Assembly (NCBI GenBank): GCA_902763615.1
Contig: CACWSX010000003.1
Location: 1-64,000 of the forward strand
DNA: 64,000 nucleotides
Direction of reading: 5' to 3'
Source: an uncultured Prevotellaceae bacterium
Lineage (GTDB): Bacteria; Bacteroidota; Bacteroidia; Bacteroidales; Bacteroidaceae
Within the stretch, counting starts at the first letter, position 1. The number at the start of each line of letters is the position of its first letter. The position numbers and the translations under genes are program-made. Below are positions 17,770-27,319 of this stretch, piece after piece. The notes under the pieces were generated by a model. The model did not search any database and was not told the origin of the DNA. It worked only from the letters and a program-made list of their open reading frames with translations.

Positions 17770-18591
17770 TTAGAAGGCTTGATAGATGCCACCGGTACCA
17801 CCTGCAAAAAGAAGACATTTACCCTTATAGAAGTCGATATCTTCTGGCTCATTAATTGTCACTTTACTAAGGTCAATACTCCTTACCAGTTTTTTCTTTC
17901 TCAAGTCAATCACTTTGATAGCCCTGTCAAAATATTCACCCTCGCCATCCAATGGCGTAAAGCCTACAGTTAAATACATGTAGCGGCCTTTGATTGTCCC
18001 TCCCTGCAAACCATTAACGAAATTTACCGTAAACTCATCTACGATATCTTTGTCTGTCAATAATATCTTTGCATCACTCAATAGAGGTAAAGCAAACTTC
18101 TTTATCACATTTGAATTCTCTTTATTTGCCTCTCTTATAACAGCATACAGCATTTGTTCTTTATTGTCAACAATCCATTCTCGTACGAAAGGATTTCTCC
18201 CTTGGCTGTCCTTAAATTCGATCGTTTGAATGAGCCTTGACTTTCCACCGTCTATCAGTTCAACAAAGCACCTCCTTTTTCCATAGAATTCTGTAACATA
18301 AAGGGCTGGCGTCGGAATATCTCCAATATATTGTCTGCTAAAGCAAGCACTATTCACGTGAGTCTCTTTTGCGGCACATTCCAGCATAAAATTATGCTCA
18401 ATCTTTCCAGTCTTTAGGTTTAGCACTCTACAAAGGCCACCATCATTAAATAGATATGCATCATCATCATAAATCGCCATTCCCTGAGCAGGACGACTCT
18501 TATACTGCCCTACCACAGGATACATCATCTGAGCAAGTGCAGGTGTGAGAACTAATTGAAATAAGAACAGTATGCACAAATTATGCCTCAT
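17770..18591 (-). CDS. Secreted beta-propeller-like protein
   Basis: A 273-residue protein with a cleavable signal peptide (MRHNLCILFLFQLVLTPALA, then Q) and repeats of the type found in Bacteroidetes six-bladed propeller proteins (GMAIYDDDAYLFNDGG, LYVTEFYGKRRCFVELID, RYMYLTVGFTPLDGEG, EPEDIDFYKGKCLLFAGG). The start at 18591 fits the signal peptide; a longer start at 18609 does not. It overlaps the end of licD by 11 nt. Role unknown: it should act in the periplasm or outside the cell, and its place in the operon links it to the polysaccharide. Confidence 0.6.
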   Translation of the reverse strand: MRHNLCILFLFQLVLTPALAQMMYPVVGQYKSRPAQGMAIYDDDAYLFNDGGLCRVLNLKTGKIEHNFMLECAAKETHVNSACFSRQYIGDIPTPALYVTEFYGKRRCFVELIDGGKSRLIQTIEFKDSQGRNPFVREWIVDNKEQMLYAVIREANKENSNVIKKFALPLLSDAKILLTDKDIVDEFTVNFVNGLQGGTIKGRYMYLTVGFTPLDGEGEYFDRAIKVIDLRKKKLVRSIDLSKVTINEPEDIDFYKGKCLLFAGGTGGIYQAF

Positions 18592-19429
18592 GGGACTTGC
18601 AATACTCAATTCCTTTGTATTTCAAATAAGAATTATGGAAATCAGCAAACAGATAGTGATGATGGAACTGCCGCTCACTCTCTGGGGGCAACTGCATATA
18701 ATCTTGGAAATAATAAGTCAAAAAGTCCTTAGCTTTAGTAGGCAATGGCATTTCCACTCCCTCAAAATCCGCCATTACAGGTTCCTTAAACCACTCATCG
18801 CAATAGTATCTACCCTGTGAAATATCTGGGAAATTAGAGACATATTTTGTTTTTTTCTGAGATGTAATTTTTCTATATAAATACTCACCAATTTTCTTCT
18901 TTTGGCGATTAGGCAAAAGATACAATAACAGATTTGAGAAAGTCGTGGAAATAAAACCTTTATTAGAAGGCGGAGCATTATAAATAAATAGCCTGCATAA
19001 AAAAGACTCTATAATAGTCATCTTCATTCTGACACTATTCTCACTACAATAGAACAGAGGATATATATCGATATAGACACCATGATTAATGTCTCTGTCA
19101 CAATGATCTGCTTCTACAAGTGTTGTTAAAGAATCTCTTATCCTAGCTATTGGCAATCCAAACTCTGGCTCCTTATCATGTGTTTGCAAATATAGATGAG
19201 CAGGTAATTGATCTTGAACCTCAATCAGTTTCTCAATATCATCTATACGCATAAAAAGATCTATATCATCATCCCATGGAATAAATCCATGATGACGAAT
19301 AGCCCCTAAGCAAGTTCCAAAAGCCAAATAAAAGCGAATATTATTCATATCGCAGACCTTCTGAAAATCAGTAAGGATTTTCAACTGACAGACCTGCATC
19401 TCCTTTAACATTGTATTATTGTCATTCAT
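18581..19429 (-). CDS. LicD-family phosphotransferase
   Basis: A 282-residue LicD protein. The family signature is AFGTCLGAIRHHGFIPWDDD followed by IDLFM (about 36-60). LicD enzymes transfer phosphocholine or related phospho-alcohols from a CDP-activated donor onto a glycan. The cluster also encodes a TagD-like cytidylyltransferase domain (20730-22061), which could make a CDP-alcohol donor, so a CDP-linked substituent is a reasonable inference; no choline kinase or phosphonate genes are seen. The start overlaps the stop of the truncated oxidoreductase copy by 8 nt. Confidence 0.85.
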   Translation of the reverse strand: MNDNNTMLKEMQVCQLKILTDFQKVCDMNNIRFYLAFGTCLGAIRHHGFIPWDDDIDLFMRIDDIEKLIEVQDQLPAHLYLQTHDKEPEFGLPIARIRDSLTTLVEADHCDRDINHGVYIDIYPLFYCSENSVRMKMTIIESFLCRLFIYNAPPSNKGFISTTFSNLLLYLLPNRQKKKIGEYLYRKITSQKKTKYVSNFPDISQGRYYCDEWFKEPVMADFEGVEMPLPTKAKDFLTYYFQDYMQLPPESERQFHHHYLFADFHNSYLKYKGIEYCKSHEA

Positions 19430-20068
19430 TTACCTTAAGTTTCATTGAATTATTACCTTTACAAAAGTCTTCTATAACTCCAACTATTGCCAAAGAAACA
19501 TCTTCCTGAATATATGAAACACGTCTGCTTTGATGAATAGCTTTTAAAAAAGATACTATTTCATATCGAATACCCTCTCCTTCCAATTGATAGAAATAAC
19601 GTTTGTTCTGCATCGGATCTTCTCGGCGAATTTCGAAATAGTCAGTTTTCCACCAAGGGGCTGGCACATAGACATAACCCGTCGTACCAGATATAACCAA
19701 TTCACCCTCTGTCTTCACACCCTTGCCAACCTTGATAGATGCAACAGCCTTAGGATAGACAAATGTCACCTTCGTAAATGCATCATATTGCTGATTATCA
19801 TCTTCGAATAGACTGATAATCTGCTTATTTGCATAATCAGTACCTAATATCTGAAATACAGGCAATGCATTAGGGCCCCACGAAAAGAAACTTCCTATCG
19901 AGTTTTGCGTCTTTTCCCTGAGGCTGCTACATGAAGCATCCACAGAGACCACATCCCCTATTCTACCGCTCTTCACCAACAAGAGCATCCGATAATAGGC
20001 TGTAGAATAGGCAGTACGAATGGCATCCATTATGACAAGGTGCTTTTGCTTTGCTAACTCAGTGACTG
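19422..20068 (-). pseudogene. Truncated duplicate of the Gfo/Idh-like half of the cytidylyltransferase fusion
   Basis: About 215 codons nearly identical to the C-terminal half of the gene at 20730-22061, sharing for example VDASCSSLR, SIGSFFSWGPNAL and VKTEGELVISGT. The matching DNA begins near 20068; upstream of that the copies diverge abruptly. The cytidylyltransferase domain and the NAD-binding half of the oxidoreductase are therefore missing. A Met at 20030 (MDAIRTAYST) could start a 202-residue product, but it would lack the dinucleotide-binding fold. The two copies flank the acetyltransferase gene, pointing to a local duplication followed by 5' loss. Confidence 0.85.
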
Positions 20069-20117
20069 CATCTCCTGCAACATGCTGTCACTTGATTCCA
20101 TTCTCATTATCCAGATA

Positions 20118-20723
20118 TTAATTAAACCAAAAACGAAGTTTATATCCAGGTTTCCAGATAGTTTTAATAAAAATTTTAGACAACTTAAACATAAAGTTTA
20201 TAAAAGAATCACTGTATGGGCAACCATCTTCCCATAGAACCATAATCACAGAATAATATGTTGCACCTTTTCCTGTTGCTGAATATTGAACAAGCCTATA
20301 CCCTCCCCTTTTACATAATTTAATTACAACTTTGTTTTGTTCTGCTGTATTACACTGACGTATTCGCACTCCGGATTTATTTATATATAAATTCCTTAAT
20401 TTTTCTAATCCAAAATACACGTCAGTACCACTGTATTCCGGAAGAATACCATCATAACATGTATATGCAACCGTTTTCCTTGTCCACCAATGTATCTTAC
20501 TTTTCAAGAACTTCAAAGATGCAGTGCCAACCACTTTATTGCCGTCTAAAGCCACGAAACAATATCCGTCGCCAACTCCCTTTCGCAGATCCTCACCAGT
20601 AATCGTTTGAACCTGCATTTGAAAACCCTTTTTGTTGTTTTTCTCGTGAGCCTTTCTTTGGCATTCCTGAACTTCATCCCATGAAATCCAGTCAGGTTTT
20701 AACATAAATTTTATCTCGCCCAT
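20118..20723 (-). CDS. GNAT-like N-acyltransferase
   Basis: A 201-residue protein. A central pattern YCFVALDGNKVVGTASLKFL, then AYTCYDGILPEYSGTDVYFG, then a long helix and the terminal strand YYSVIMVLWEDGCPYSDSFI fits a GNAT fold (strand 4, the acetyl-CoA loop region, strand 6). The usual Q/RxxGxG/A is replaced by YSGTDVYFG, so the cofactor site is not textbook. Probably acylates an amino sugar in the polysaccharide, which is inference from context. It is tightly placed 6 nt after the cytidylyltransferase fusion and before its truncated copy. Confidence 0.6.
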   Translation of the reverse strand: MGEIKFMLKPDWISWDEVQECQRKAHEKNNKKGFQMQVQTITGEDLRKGVGDGYCFVALDGNKVVGTASLKFLKSKIHWWTRKTVAYTCYDGILPEYSGTDVYFGLEKLRNLYINKSGVRIRQCNTAEQNKVVIKLCKRGGYRLVQYSATGKGATYYSVIMVLWEDGCPYSDSFINFMFKLSKIFIKTIWKPGYKLRFWFN

Positions 20724-20729
20724 ATTCTC

Positions 20730-22061
20730 CTACATTCTGATTAATTGATTACCATTACAAAAATCTTCTACCTCTATAACTATTGCAGACGAAACTTCTT
20801 CACTAATATAAGATATACGTCTACTCTGATGTATTGCCTTCAGAAAAGATACAATTTCATATCGAATACCTTCGCCATCCAATTGATAAAAATATCTTTT
20901 ATTGTGCGTCGGATCCTCTCGGCGTATTTCGAAATAGTCAGTTTTCCACCAAGGGGCTGGCACATAAACATAACCATTCGTACCAGATATAACCAGTTCT
21001 CCCTCAGTCTTCACGCCCTTACCCACCTTGATAGATGCAACAGCCTTAGGGTATACAAATGCCACCTTCGTAAATGTATCATATTGCAGATTATCATCCT
21101 CGAATAAACTTATAATTTGTTTATTCACATAATCAGTCCCTAAAATCTGAAAAATTGGTAACAATGCATTAGGCCCCCAAGAGAAGAAACTGCCGATGGA
21201 GTTTTTTGTTTTCCCCCTGAGGCTGCTGCATGAGGCATCCACAGAGACGACATCCCCTATTCGGCCGCTCTTCACCAACAAGAGCATCCTATAATAGGCC
21301 GTAGAATAGGCTGTACGAATGGCATCCATTAAAACAAGATGCTTTTGCTTTGCCAACGCAGTGATCTCTTTCCATTCCTCAACACTTTTTGTCAGGGGTG
21401 ACTCACACAGGACATGAACATTGTGATCAAGCGCATATCTGATTTGATCAAAATGCTCGTTTATATTTGAAATGATATAGACAGCATTAACCTGAACAAT
21501 CAACGATTCGTAATCTTCAGTTACTACGGACAGTCGCCGCAGTCCTTCAGGCAACTGCTCTTTATTAGGATAGCAGATTCCTTCAACAGATATTCCATTT
21601 ACAACGCGACATTCGGATACGAACTTATCCATCAAAGTCAGTTCATTCTCATCACCAACGATACCTATCTTTATGGGTTGGTCTTTTGATCTTAGTTCTG
21701 AACTGGAAACACCTGCCGTCCGCTCTAAATAAACGACCCTGCAGTACTCATTGAGGTAATCAAACTTACCTTCCCAATCAGAGCCGATGGCGAAAATATC
21801 AACACCATAGCGCAGAATATCGTCAATTTTCTGGCCTTCATATTCTTCGACAATCACCTCGTCGGCTATGCCAGTGGCCTTGACTGCCTCCATGCGCTCC
21901 ATCAAAGACTGCTGAACATTGATTTTGCCTCGGGCCATATCAAAGCCATCAGCCGTTACGCCTACAATCAGATAATCGCCCAAGGCCTTGGCACGCTCCA
22001 ACAGACGGATATGGCCATAATGGAGCAGGTCGTAGGTCCCATATGTAATAACCTTTTTCAT
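20730..22061 (-). CDS. Cytidylyltransferase - Gfo/Idh/MocA-like fusion protein
   Basis: A 443-residue two-domain protein. Residues 1-130 are a TagD-like cytidylyltransferase (GTYDLLHYGHIRLL, with the HxGH motif; later RTAGVSSSELR), of the kind that makes CDP-glycerol or other CDP-alcohols. From about 150 on, a dehydrogenase of the Gfo/Idh type follows: IGIVGDENELTLMDKFV as a dinucleotide fold, HVLCESPLTKSVEEW (the family's E-K-P-like element, with the Lys shifted) and GELVISGTNGYVYVP. The fusion suggests that one enzyme makes, reduces or activates a single substituent. It starts 3 nt after the class V aminotransferase. The exact substrate cannot be read. Confidence 0.8.
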   Translation of the reverse strand: MKKVITYGTYDLLHYGHIRLLERAKALGDYLIVGVTADGFDMARGKINVQQSLMERMEAVKATGIADEVIVEEYEGQKIDDILRYGVDIFAIGSDWEGKFDYLNEYCRVVYLERTAGVSSSELRSKDQPIKIGIVGDENELTLMDKFVSECRVVNGISVEGICYPNKEQLPEGLRRLSVVTEDYESLIVQVNAVYIISNINEHFDQIRYALDHNVHVLCESPLTKSVEEWKEITALAKQKHLVLMDAIRTAYSTAYYRMLLLVKSGRIGDVVSVDASCSSLRGKTKNSIGSFFSWGPNALLPIFQILGTDYVNKQIISLFEDDNLQYDTFTKVAFVYPKAVASIKVGKGVKTEGELVISGTNGYVYVPAPWWKTDYFEIRREDPTHNKRYFYQLDGEGIRYEIVSFLKAIHQSRRISYISEEVSSAIVIEVEDFCNGNQLIRM

Positions 22062-22064
22062 CGG

Positions 22065-23138
22065 CTAGATAATACCCTTTCGTTGTAAGTCTTTGAAAGC
22101 AGCAATAAGCTTGTCATAATCTGCTTTTGTCAAGGCGCCAATATGACCAACCCTGAACACCGTATCTTTCATGCTACCTCCATTCGGACAAATCCACATA
22201 CCATACTCATCCTTGATCTTCAGGAAGATATCGTATGCAGACGCTGTCGTCGGATGCAATGGAGTCACAGCATTTGACAGAGACTCTGAGATTATCTCGA
22301 AGGGCAAGTCTTTGATCCGCTCACGGAAATAGTTTGCCAACTCAGCCGTACGCGCAATCTCAGCCTCCACACCACCATTGACATCAATCTCTTTCAGTCG
22401 TACATGAATCTGACGCAAGATACCCACAGCAGGTGTCCAGGGAGTCTGGCCACGTTCCGCATTCTTCAGTGCAATTTGCAGGTCAAGGTACTGACACTTG
22501 CATTTTGTTGATGCCACCCGATCTAATGCACGAGGCGAAAGTACAAGGACAGATATGCCAGGAGGGCACGCCAAGGCTTTCTGCGATCCAGTAATCATAA
22601 TGTCGGCTCCCAGCTTCTCCATGTCAAACGGATCGGTCAAGAATGTACTGACACTATCTACTATCAAGAACAGGTTATTCCGCTTGCAGAAGTCGCTGAT
22701 CATATCAATATCATAGTGGACTCCCGTGGATGTCTCATGCTTGTTTACAAGAAAAGTGGTATAACCTTGTCCATCTAATCCTGCCAGATGTCCTGGCTTC
22801 AATGCTTTTCCCGGCTCCAACTTAATTTCTTTAAATGGTATTTCATGAAGTTGGAGAAGCTCAACAAACCGTTGTCCGAAACTACCGCCATTAACAACTA
22901 TTGCCTTATCTTTCGGCGTCAGTGTATTCATGATAGCCGTTTCCATTCCGGCAGAACTTGAACCAGTAATAAACGCCACACGCGAATCCTCTGATGCCTT
23001 AGCGAATTTCTTCATCAAGGCCTCATTCTCAAACATCAGTTCAGAGAACTCTGCAGTTCTGAAATATGGCACCTGTTCTGCACCAATAGCCCTAACAGCT
23101 TTGCTAGACTGTACTGGGCCTACTGTAAAGTTTATCAT
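22065..23138 (-). CDS. Class V PLP aminotransferase (AEP/serine-type)
   Basis: About 357 residues of the class V aminotransferase fold, most like 2-aminoethylphosphonate- or alanine-glyoxylate-type transaminases. Visible are [49 protein letters not shown] and the PLP lysine in [12 protein letters not shown]. The start at 23138 gives the family N-terminus and avoids overlap with the preceding KASIII gene, which stops at 23141. With the CDP-transfer genes alongside, it may make the amino group of a phospho-alcohol or phosphonate substituent. No PEP mutase or phosphonopyruvate decarboxylase is present in the window, so an AEP pathway is not demonstrated. Confidence 0.75.
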   Translation of the reverse strand: MINFTVGPVQSSKAVRAIGAEQVPYFRTAEFSELMFENEALMKKFAKASEDSRVAFITGSSSAGMETAIMNTLTPKDKAIVVNGGSFGQRFVELLQLHEIPFKEIKLEPGKALKPGHLAGLDGQGYTTFLVNKHETSTGVHYDIDMISDFCKRNNLFLIVDSVSTFLTDPFDMEKLGADIMITGSQKALACPPGISVLVLSPRALDRVASTKCKCQYLDLQIALKNAERGQTPWTPAVGILRQIHVRLKEIDVNGGVEAEIARTAELANYFRERIKDLPFEIISESLSNAVTPLHPTTASAYDIFLKIKDEYGMWICPNGGSMKDTVFRVGHIGALTKADYDKLIAAFKDLQRKGII

Positions 23139-23140
23139 TT

Positions 23141-24199
23141 CTATATCGTTAGTAATTGAGATATTACCATCGGTTTCGTCTTCAGTAGCATCGTTCCCCA
23201 ACTGAGTCCAAGACCGAAAGATGATCCTAAAATAGTGGTTTCTTCTTTCCTTAATTTATCAGCTATTCTTGTTACCATTAAAGAAGGGATAGAGGCGCCA
23301 CCTAGATTACCAAATTCCTCCAAATTATAAGGGCATTTTTCTTGGGGCAATTTTAATTTTTTGACCACACGATCCACTATCATCTTGTTTGCCTGATGAA
23401 TCAAGAAGTAATCAATGTCTGTATTTCGGTCAATCTGATAGTCTTCCATAAACTGCTCCACAGACTTAGGCGGTCTGCTGATGGCAAATGAGAACACATT
23501 CATACCATTGATCATCGTATGATAAGGTGCTCGAACAATGCCATTACCAAAATCCTCATATTTAAAGCTCTCTGGTGTGGCAGGATGACGGAAACCACCA
23601 TGAGGCGTCATCAAAGCGTCAGCGCCCTTACCAAAAGTATGGAAGTCTATGATGATATCATGGGCTGTCTCATCATATTCCAAGGCCATAGCTGTCCCAC
23701 CATCGCCAAAAAGGGGCACCCGGCTTTTGTCTTTCATGGAACCCATACGAAGAGCAGTATCCCCGACAAGAAGTAACACACGTTTAATCTGCCCAGTAGT
23801 AAGCAGATTACCTGCGACAGTAATAGCGTACATACATCCACAACATCCCATAGGTATATCCACACAGAAGCAGTCTTCTGATAATCCCATGCGATCCTGT
23901 AGCAGGCAGGATGTAGGTGGTGTTCGATAGTCACCTGTCACAGATTCAAAGATCAGGGCATCGATGCTTTCCTTTTTCCAACCAAGTTCTTCTATCAGCT
24001 TCTCACCAGCAGCCTGACACATGTCCGAAGCGCACATCGTATCTGGTGCGATATGACGAGATTTGATGCCGACCGTATTATCAAATACCTCAGCTTCTTC
24101 CTGTGTAAACAAATCTATATCAGCCGTCTTCACCGTGTGTTCAGGCACTGCCATCGCAACACCGGCAATGTTAACGTTCTTTATCTCCCAACGAGCCAT
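23141..24199 (-). CDS. KASIII (FabH-like) beta-ketoacyl-ACP synthase, copy 1
   Basis: A 352-residue thiolase-fold condensing enzyme. The active-site Cys119 is in [13 protein letters not shown], the His in YFLIHQANK, and the Asn in [13 protein letters not shown], so the Cys-His-Asn triad is complete. FabH-like enzymes condense or transfer an acyl-CoA with malonyl-ACP. It follows the ACP gene by 36 nt, in a cluster with an AMP ligase and ketoreductases, so it is more likely dedicated to acylating a sugar than to bulk fatty acid synthesis. Confidence 0.85.
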   Translation of the reverse strand: MARWEIKNVNIAGVAMAVPEHTVKTADIDLFTQEEAEVFDNTVGIKSRHIAPDTMCASDMCQAAGEKLIEELGWKKESIDALIFESVTGDYRTPPTSCLLQDRMGLSEDCFCVDIPMGCCGCMYAITVAGNLLTTGQIKRVLLLVGDTALRMGSMKDKSRVPLFGDGGTAMALEYDETAHDIIIDFHTFGKGADALMTPHGGFRHPATPESFKYEDFGNGIVRAPYHTMINGMNVFSFAISRPPKSVEQFMEDYQIDRNTDIDYFLIHQANKMIVDRVVKKLKLPQEKCPYNLEEFGNLGGASIPSLMVTRIADKLRKEETTILGSSFGLGLSWGTMLLKTKPMVISQLLTI

Positions 24200-24235
24200 G
24201 TTTTACATTGAACATTGATTATTGAACATTGACCA

Positions 24236-24475
24236 TTAGATAACCACCTCATATTTAGCGAGGAGTTCTTTGCCTTTAGCGTAGGAAGTCAAATCCATGA
24301 TATCCTCAGGATCGAGCATAATATCAAAGGCATCTTCGAACTGAGCTACCAAGCTCAACTGGTGAACAGAATCCCATTCATCTACTGTTTCTTTACCATA
24401 ATTGTCATTCAACTCTTCGGCTTTTGCACCGAACACCTGTACAAATGCATTGTTGTACTTTTCAATATTCTCCAT
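24236..24475 (-). CDS. Acyl carrier protein, copy 1
   Basis: A 79-residue acidic helical protein with the phosphopantetheine site EWDSVHQLSL (Ser36) in the usual place after helix I. Loosely conserved outside that motif, as expected for a pathway-specific ACP. It lies between the AMP ligase and KASIII genes and probably carries the acyl chain between them. Confidence 0.85.
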   Translation of the reverse strand: MENIEKYNNAFVQVFGAKAEELNDNYGKETVDEWDSVHQLSLVAQFEDAFDIMLDPEDIMDLTSYAKGKELLAKYEVVI

Positions 24476-24507
24476 TATATTTTTGTTTATTGTTTACAGT
24501 TTATAGT

Positions 24508-25914
24508 TTAAAGATGATTACTAAGTTGAGCATAAAGGGTTTTGCCGGCTTCGTTTTTAGGGATTTCGGGAATAATGCGGACTTCGAAGGATGAAGCAAC
24601 CAGTTTCAGGCGATTGACGAGTTCGTCTTTTACTTGGGTTTTGTATGCTTCATCCGTCAGATAGACCAGCATCTTCTCGTCTGTTCCTACACAGGCACAT
24701 TCAATGCCGGGGAACTTGCCTTTGACGATTCGTTCACATTCATCCAGACCGACACGCATACCAAAGAGCTTCAGGAAGCGTCCCATACGACCAACAATAT
24801 AATAGCAACCATCCTCATCAAAATATGCCAAGTCGCCTGTACGTATAAAACCATGACGTTCGTCACCAAGCAACAGGTCCTCGCGCTGACGGGCATAGCC
24901 CATCGTTACATTCTTGCCACGATAGCACATCTCACCTTCTGTATTTGGGGTGGAAATGGGATTGCCATCCATATCGATCAATGATAGTTCTGCATTAGGC
25001 ACAGCAATACCGATGCTACCTACTTTCTCTATCGCCCATTTGGGTGGCAGCCAAGCCATACGTGCCGTACATTCAGATTGACCGTAAGTGGCAATCCACT
25101 TCTTGTCGTTGTCACGGCAATATTCCGCAAACTTCAGGTTCAATTCCTTAGGCATCCGTCCCCCACCCTGTGTCAATAGAGTCAGGTCGGGTAATTCCAT
25201 GCGGAAAAAGCGCATTAGATTCAGAATCTCAAAGCTATAGGGCACACCTGTGAAACTCGTCGCCCGCTCTTCCTTGATAAATTTCCAGAAATTGCGGTCG
25301 GTCATATTGAGATTCGTGATAAGCACAGTTGCTCCGACATAGAAATGGCTGAACACCATCGACAGTCCCATCGTATAATATAATGGTAGTACCATCAATG
25401 GTCTGTCTTTCTCGGTTAATTCAAAAAAAGTGGAAATATTCAAGGCTGCCGCCTCGATGTTATCATATTTGTGGCGCACCAACTTTGGACTACCCGTAGA
25501 GCCTGATGTCGGCAACAAATGAGATAGTTCATTATGTATTGGACAAGCCTCATGCCCTGTATTCATCAACGTATAGCCAAAACAAGTGGCAACCGTCTCA
25601 TACGGGAACTTATCTGCCATGGCTTCCGGCACACAGACGAAAGGAGGCTGATAAAGATCAAACAAACTCTTATACAAGTTCTCGTCAAGATGCGCATTCA
25701 GAATCAGCGGAACATTACCCGCACAGATATTACTGATGGTCCAGACTATGCCTCCCACATTGTTCTCCACTAATAGGAAGAACAATGACCTTGTCGGCAT
25801 CAGCTGTTCCGCCTTTTTTGCAAAGTCCCGCACCTCACCATACATCAGTTGCTGTCCCTGCGAGTCAATCGCCGCAACAGCCTCACTAGCCCACTTGTCT
25901 AAATTCAAAATCAT
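24508..25914 (-). CDS. AMP-binding acyl-activating enzyme
   Basis: A 468-residue ANL-family enzyme that adenylates a carboxylic acid and loads it onto CoA or, here more likely, an ACP. Motifs: LLPTSGSTGSPKLVRHKY (P-loop-like A3), TQGGGRMPKELN, ATYGQSECTARM (A5), GEMCYRGKNVTMGY (A6) and FIRTGDLAYFDEDGCYYIVG (A7), with a C-terminal catalytic Lys in NEAGKTLYAQL. It starts 32 nt after the SDR gene and precedes the ACP gene, so it likely loads that ACP. Confidence 0.85.
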   Translation of the reverse strand: MILNLDKWASEAVAAIDSQGQQLMYGEVRDFAKKAEQLMPTRSLFFLLVENNVGGIVWTISNICAGNVPLILNAHLDENLYKSLFDLYQPPFVCVPEAMADKFPYETVATCFGYTLMNTGHEACPIHNELSHLLPTSGSTGSPKLVRHKYDNIEAAALNISTFFELTEKDRPLMVLPLYYTMGLSMVFSHFYVGATVLITNLNMTDRNFWKFIKEERATSFTGVPYSFEILNLMRFFRMELPDLTLLTQGGGRMPKELNLKFAEYCRDNDKKWIATYGQSECTARMAWLPPKWAIEKVGSIGIAVPNAELSLIDMDGNPISTPNTEGEMCYRGKNVTMGYARQREDLLLGDERHGFIRTGDLAYFDEDGCYYIVGRMGRFLKLFGMRVGLDECERIVKGKFPGIECACVGTDEKMLVYLTDEAYKTQVKDELVNRLKLVASSFEVRIIPEIPKNEAGKTLYAQLSNHL

Positions 25915-25946
25915 CTTTTAACCATGAACCATTAACCATGAACCCA

Positions 25947-26702
25947 TCAGATTGACGCGCAGCCGTTCACGCCAAGGATTTCACCAGAGATGTATGATGC
26001 TCTATCAGAAGCCAAGAATGCGCAGGCATTCGCCACATCTTCAGGAGTTCCAAGGCGTCCAAGTCCAATTCGTGAGATACGCTGGTCTATCTTTGCGCCG
26101 TCACTCTCATAGAGTTCAGCAAACCGCTCTGTCTTCACGATGCCCGGTGCTACCGCATTCACACGGATGCCTTGTGGGGCCAATTCCTTGGCTGCAGACT
26201 TGGTGAAAGATATGATAGCACCCTTGGTGGCAGAGTAGGCAGACTGTCCGGGAGAGCCAAGCACTGCTGTCACTGAAGCGATGTTAACGATAGAGCCACC
26301 TCCAGTCCGAGCCATCAGACGTGAACAGAGTTGAACCATTTCAATGACTGCAATCACGTTGATGCGAAACATTAGCTCCGTCTCCTGCCGCACAATCATG
26401 CCGATTTTCTTGTTGAACACGACTCCAGCATTGTTCACCAAAGCATCGATACGCTTTTCAGACTTGAAGATAGACATCAAATTATTCTTGACAGCAGGAG
26501 CATCCGATACGTCGAAATACATCGGGATTACGCGAGTGCTATTCCGTTCTGAACATTCTTTGGCCCAATCATCCATAGACCCATCACGAAGATCACAGGC
26601 ATAGACAATGGCACCGTCAGTAGCGAACTGCTCTGCGATGCCCTTGCCAATACCCTGTGCTGCACCAGTGATGATGCAGACTTTTGATTCAAGTAATCTC
26701 AT
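25947..26702 (-). CDS. SDR ketoreductase (FabG-like)
   Basis: A 251-residue classical short-chain dehydrogenase. GAAQGIGKGIAEQF binds NAD(P); NNAGVV, IVNIASVTAV (Ser) and YSATKGAIISF (YxxxK) complete the catalytic set. Probably reduces the beta-keto group made by one of the two KASIII enzymes. It is intact, unlike the second SDR of the cluster, which begins upstream 5 nt away and lacks the YxxxK region. Confidence 0.85.
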   Translation of the reverse strand: MRLLESKVCIITGAAQGIGKGIAEQFATDGAIVYACDLRDGSMDDWAKECSERNSTRVIPMYFDVSDAPAVKNNLMSIFKSEKRIDALVNNAGVVFNKKIGMIVRQETELMFRINVIAVIEMVQLCSRLMARTGGGSIVNIASVTAVLGSPGQSAYSATKGAIISFTKSAAKELAPQGIRVNAVAPGIVKTERFAELYESDGAKIDQRISRIGLGRLGTPEDVANACAFLASDRASYISGEILGVNGCASI

Positions 26703-26706
26703 AATA

Positions 26707-27319
26707 TTAAATGGTCAGGCCACCATCAATGACCAGAGAATGACCAGTTACCCAAGATGATGCATCTGACAGCAAATAAATTATACCCAAAGCAATATCT
26801 ATTGTTTCTCCATATCGCTTCAAAGGATATTTCTCAATATCAAGTTTTTGTTGTTCATCAGAGATAGTACCATTTTCAATTAGTTTGGTATGAACCATCC
26901 CTGGGTTTACACTGTTAACTCTAATTTTCTTGGGAGCAAGCTCTACAGCACAGAATTTCATCAATGAATTAATAGCCGACATTCACATCGAATACTTTAG
27001 AGAAACTGTCTTTGGTACAGAACAACAATGGTCTTGTCATTCCTCCAATACCAGCACAAAGTACTAGGCCATCTAATACCGGTAAAGAAGCTACCATTTT
27101 TTCAACATCGTCAGAATTCGTTAATTCAGCAACAAGTTGGGTATGTCCTTCACCTTCTAATTGAGAAAAAGTTTCCTGTAAACGTTCTGTATTTCTACCA
27201 ACAACAAACAATTTTGCACCCATTTTTGAACACTCAATTGCCGTTTTCTGACCAATACCAGAAGAGGCACCTGTGACAAGAATAGTTTTGCCTTCTAAAG
27301 AATAAGGATTATACGACAT
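26707..27319 (-). pseudogene. Second SDR ketoreductase, internal deletion
   Basis: The N-terminal part (MSYNPYSLEGKTILVTGASS to DSFSKVFDVN) and the C-terminal part (SAINSLMKFCAVELA to the end) belong to one SDR. They meet at about 26975, where the frame changes and the segment that should carry the catalytic Ser and the Tyr of YxxxK is missing. About 210 codons remain, against about 250 in the intact neighbour. The start at 27319 overlaps the KASIII copy 2 stop by 11 nt. Confidence 0.85.

Noticed and set aside
22065-23138. Full 2-aminoethylphosphonate pathway
   Set aside because: Only the transaminase-like gene is present; neither PEP mutase nor phosphonopyruvate decarboxylase is seen in the window.
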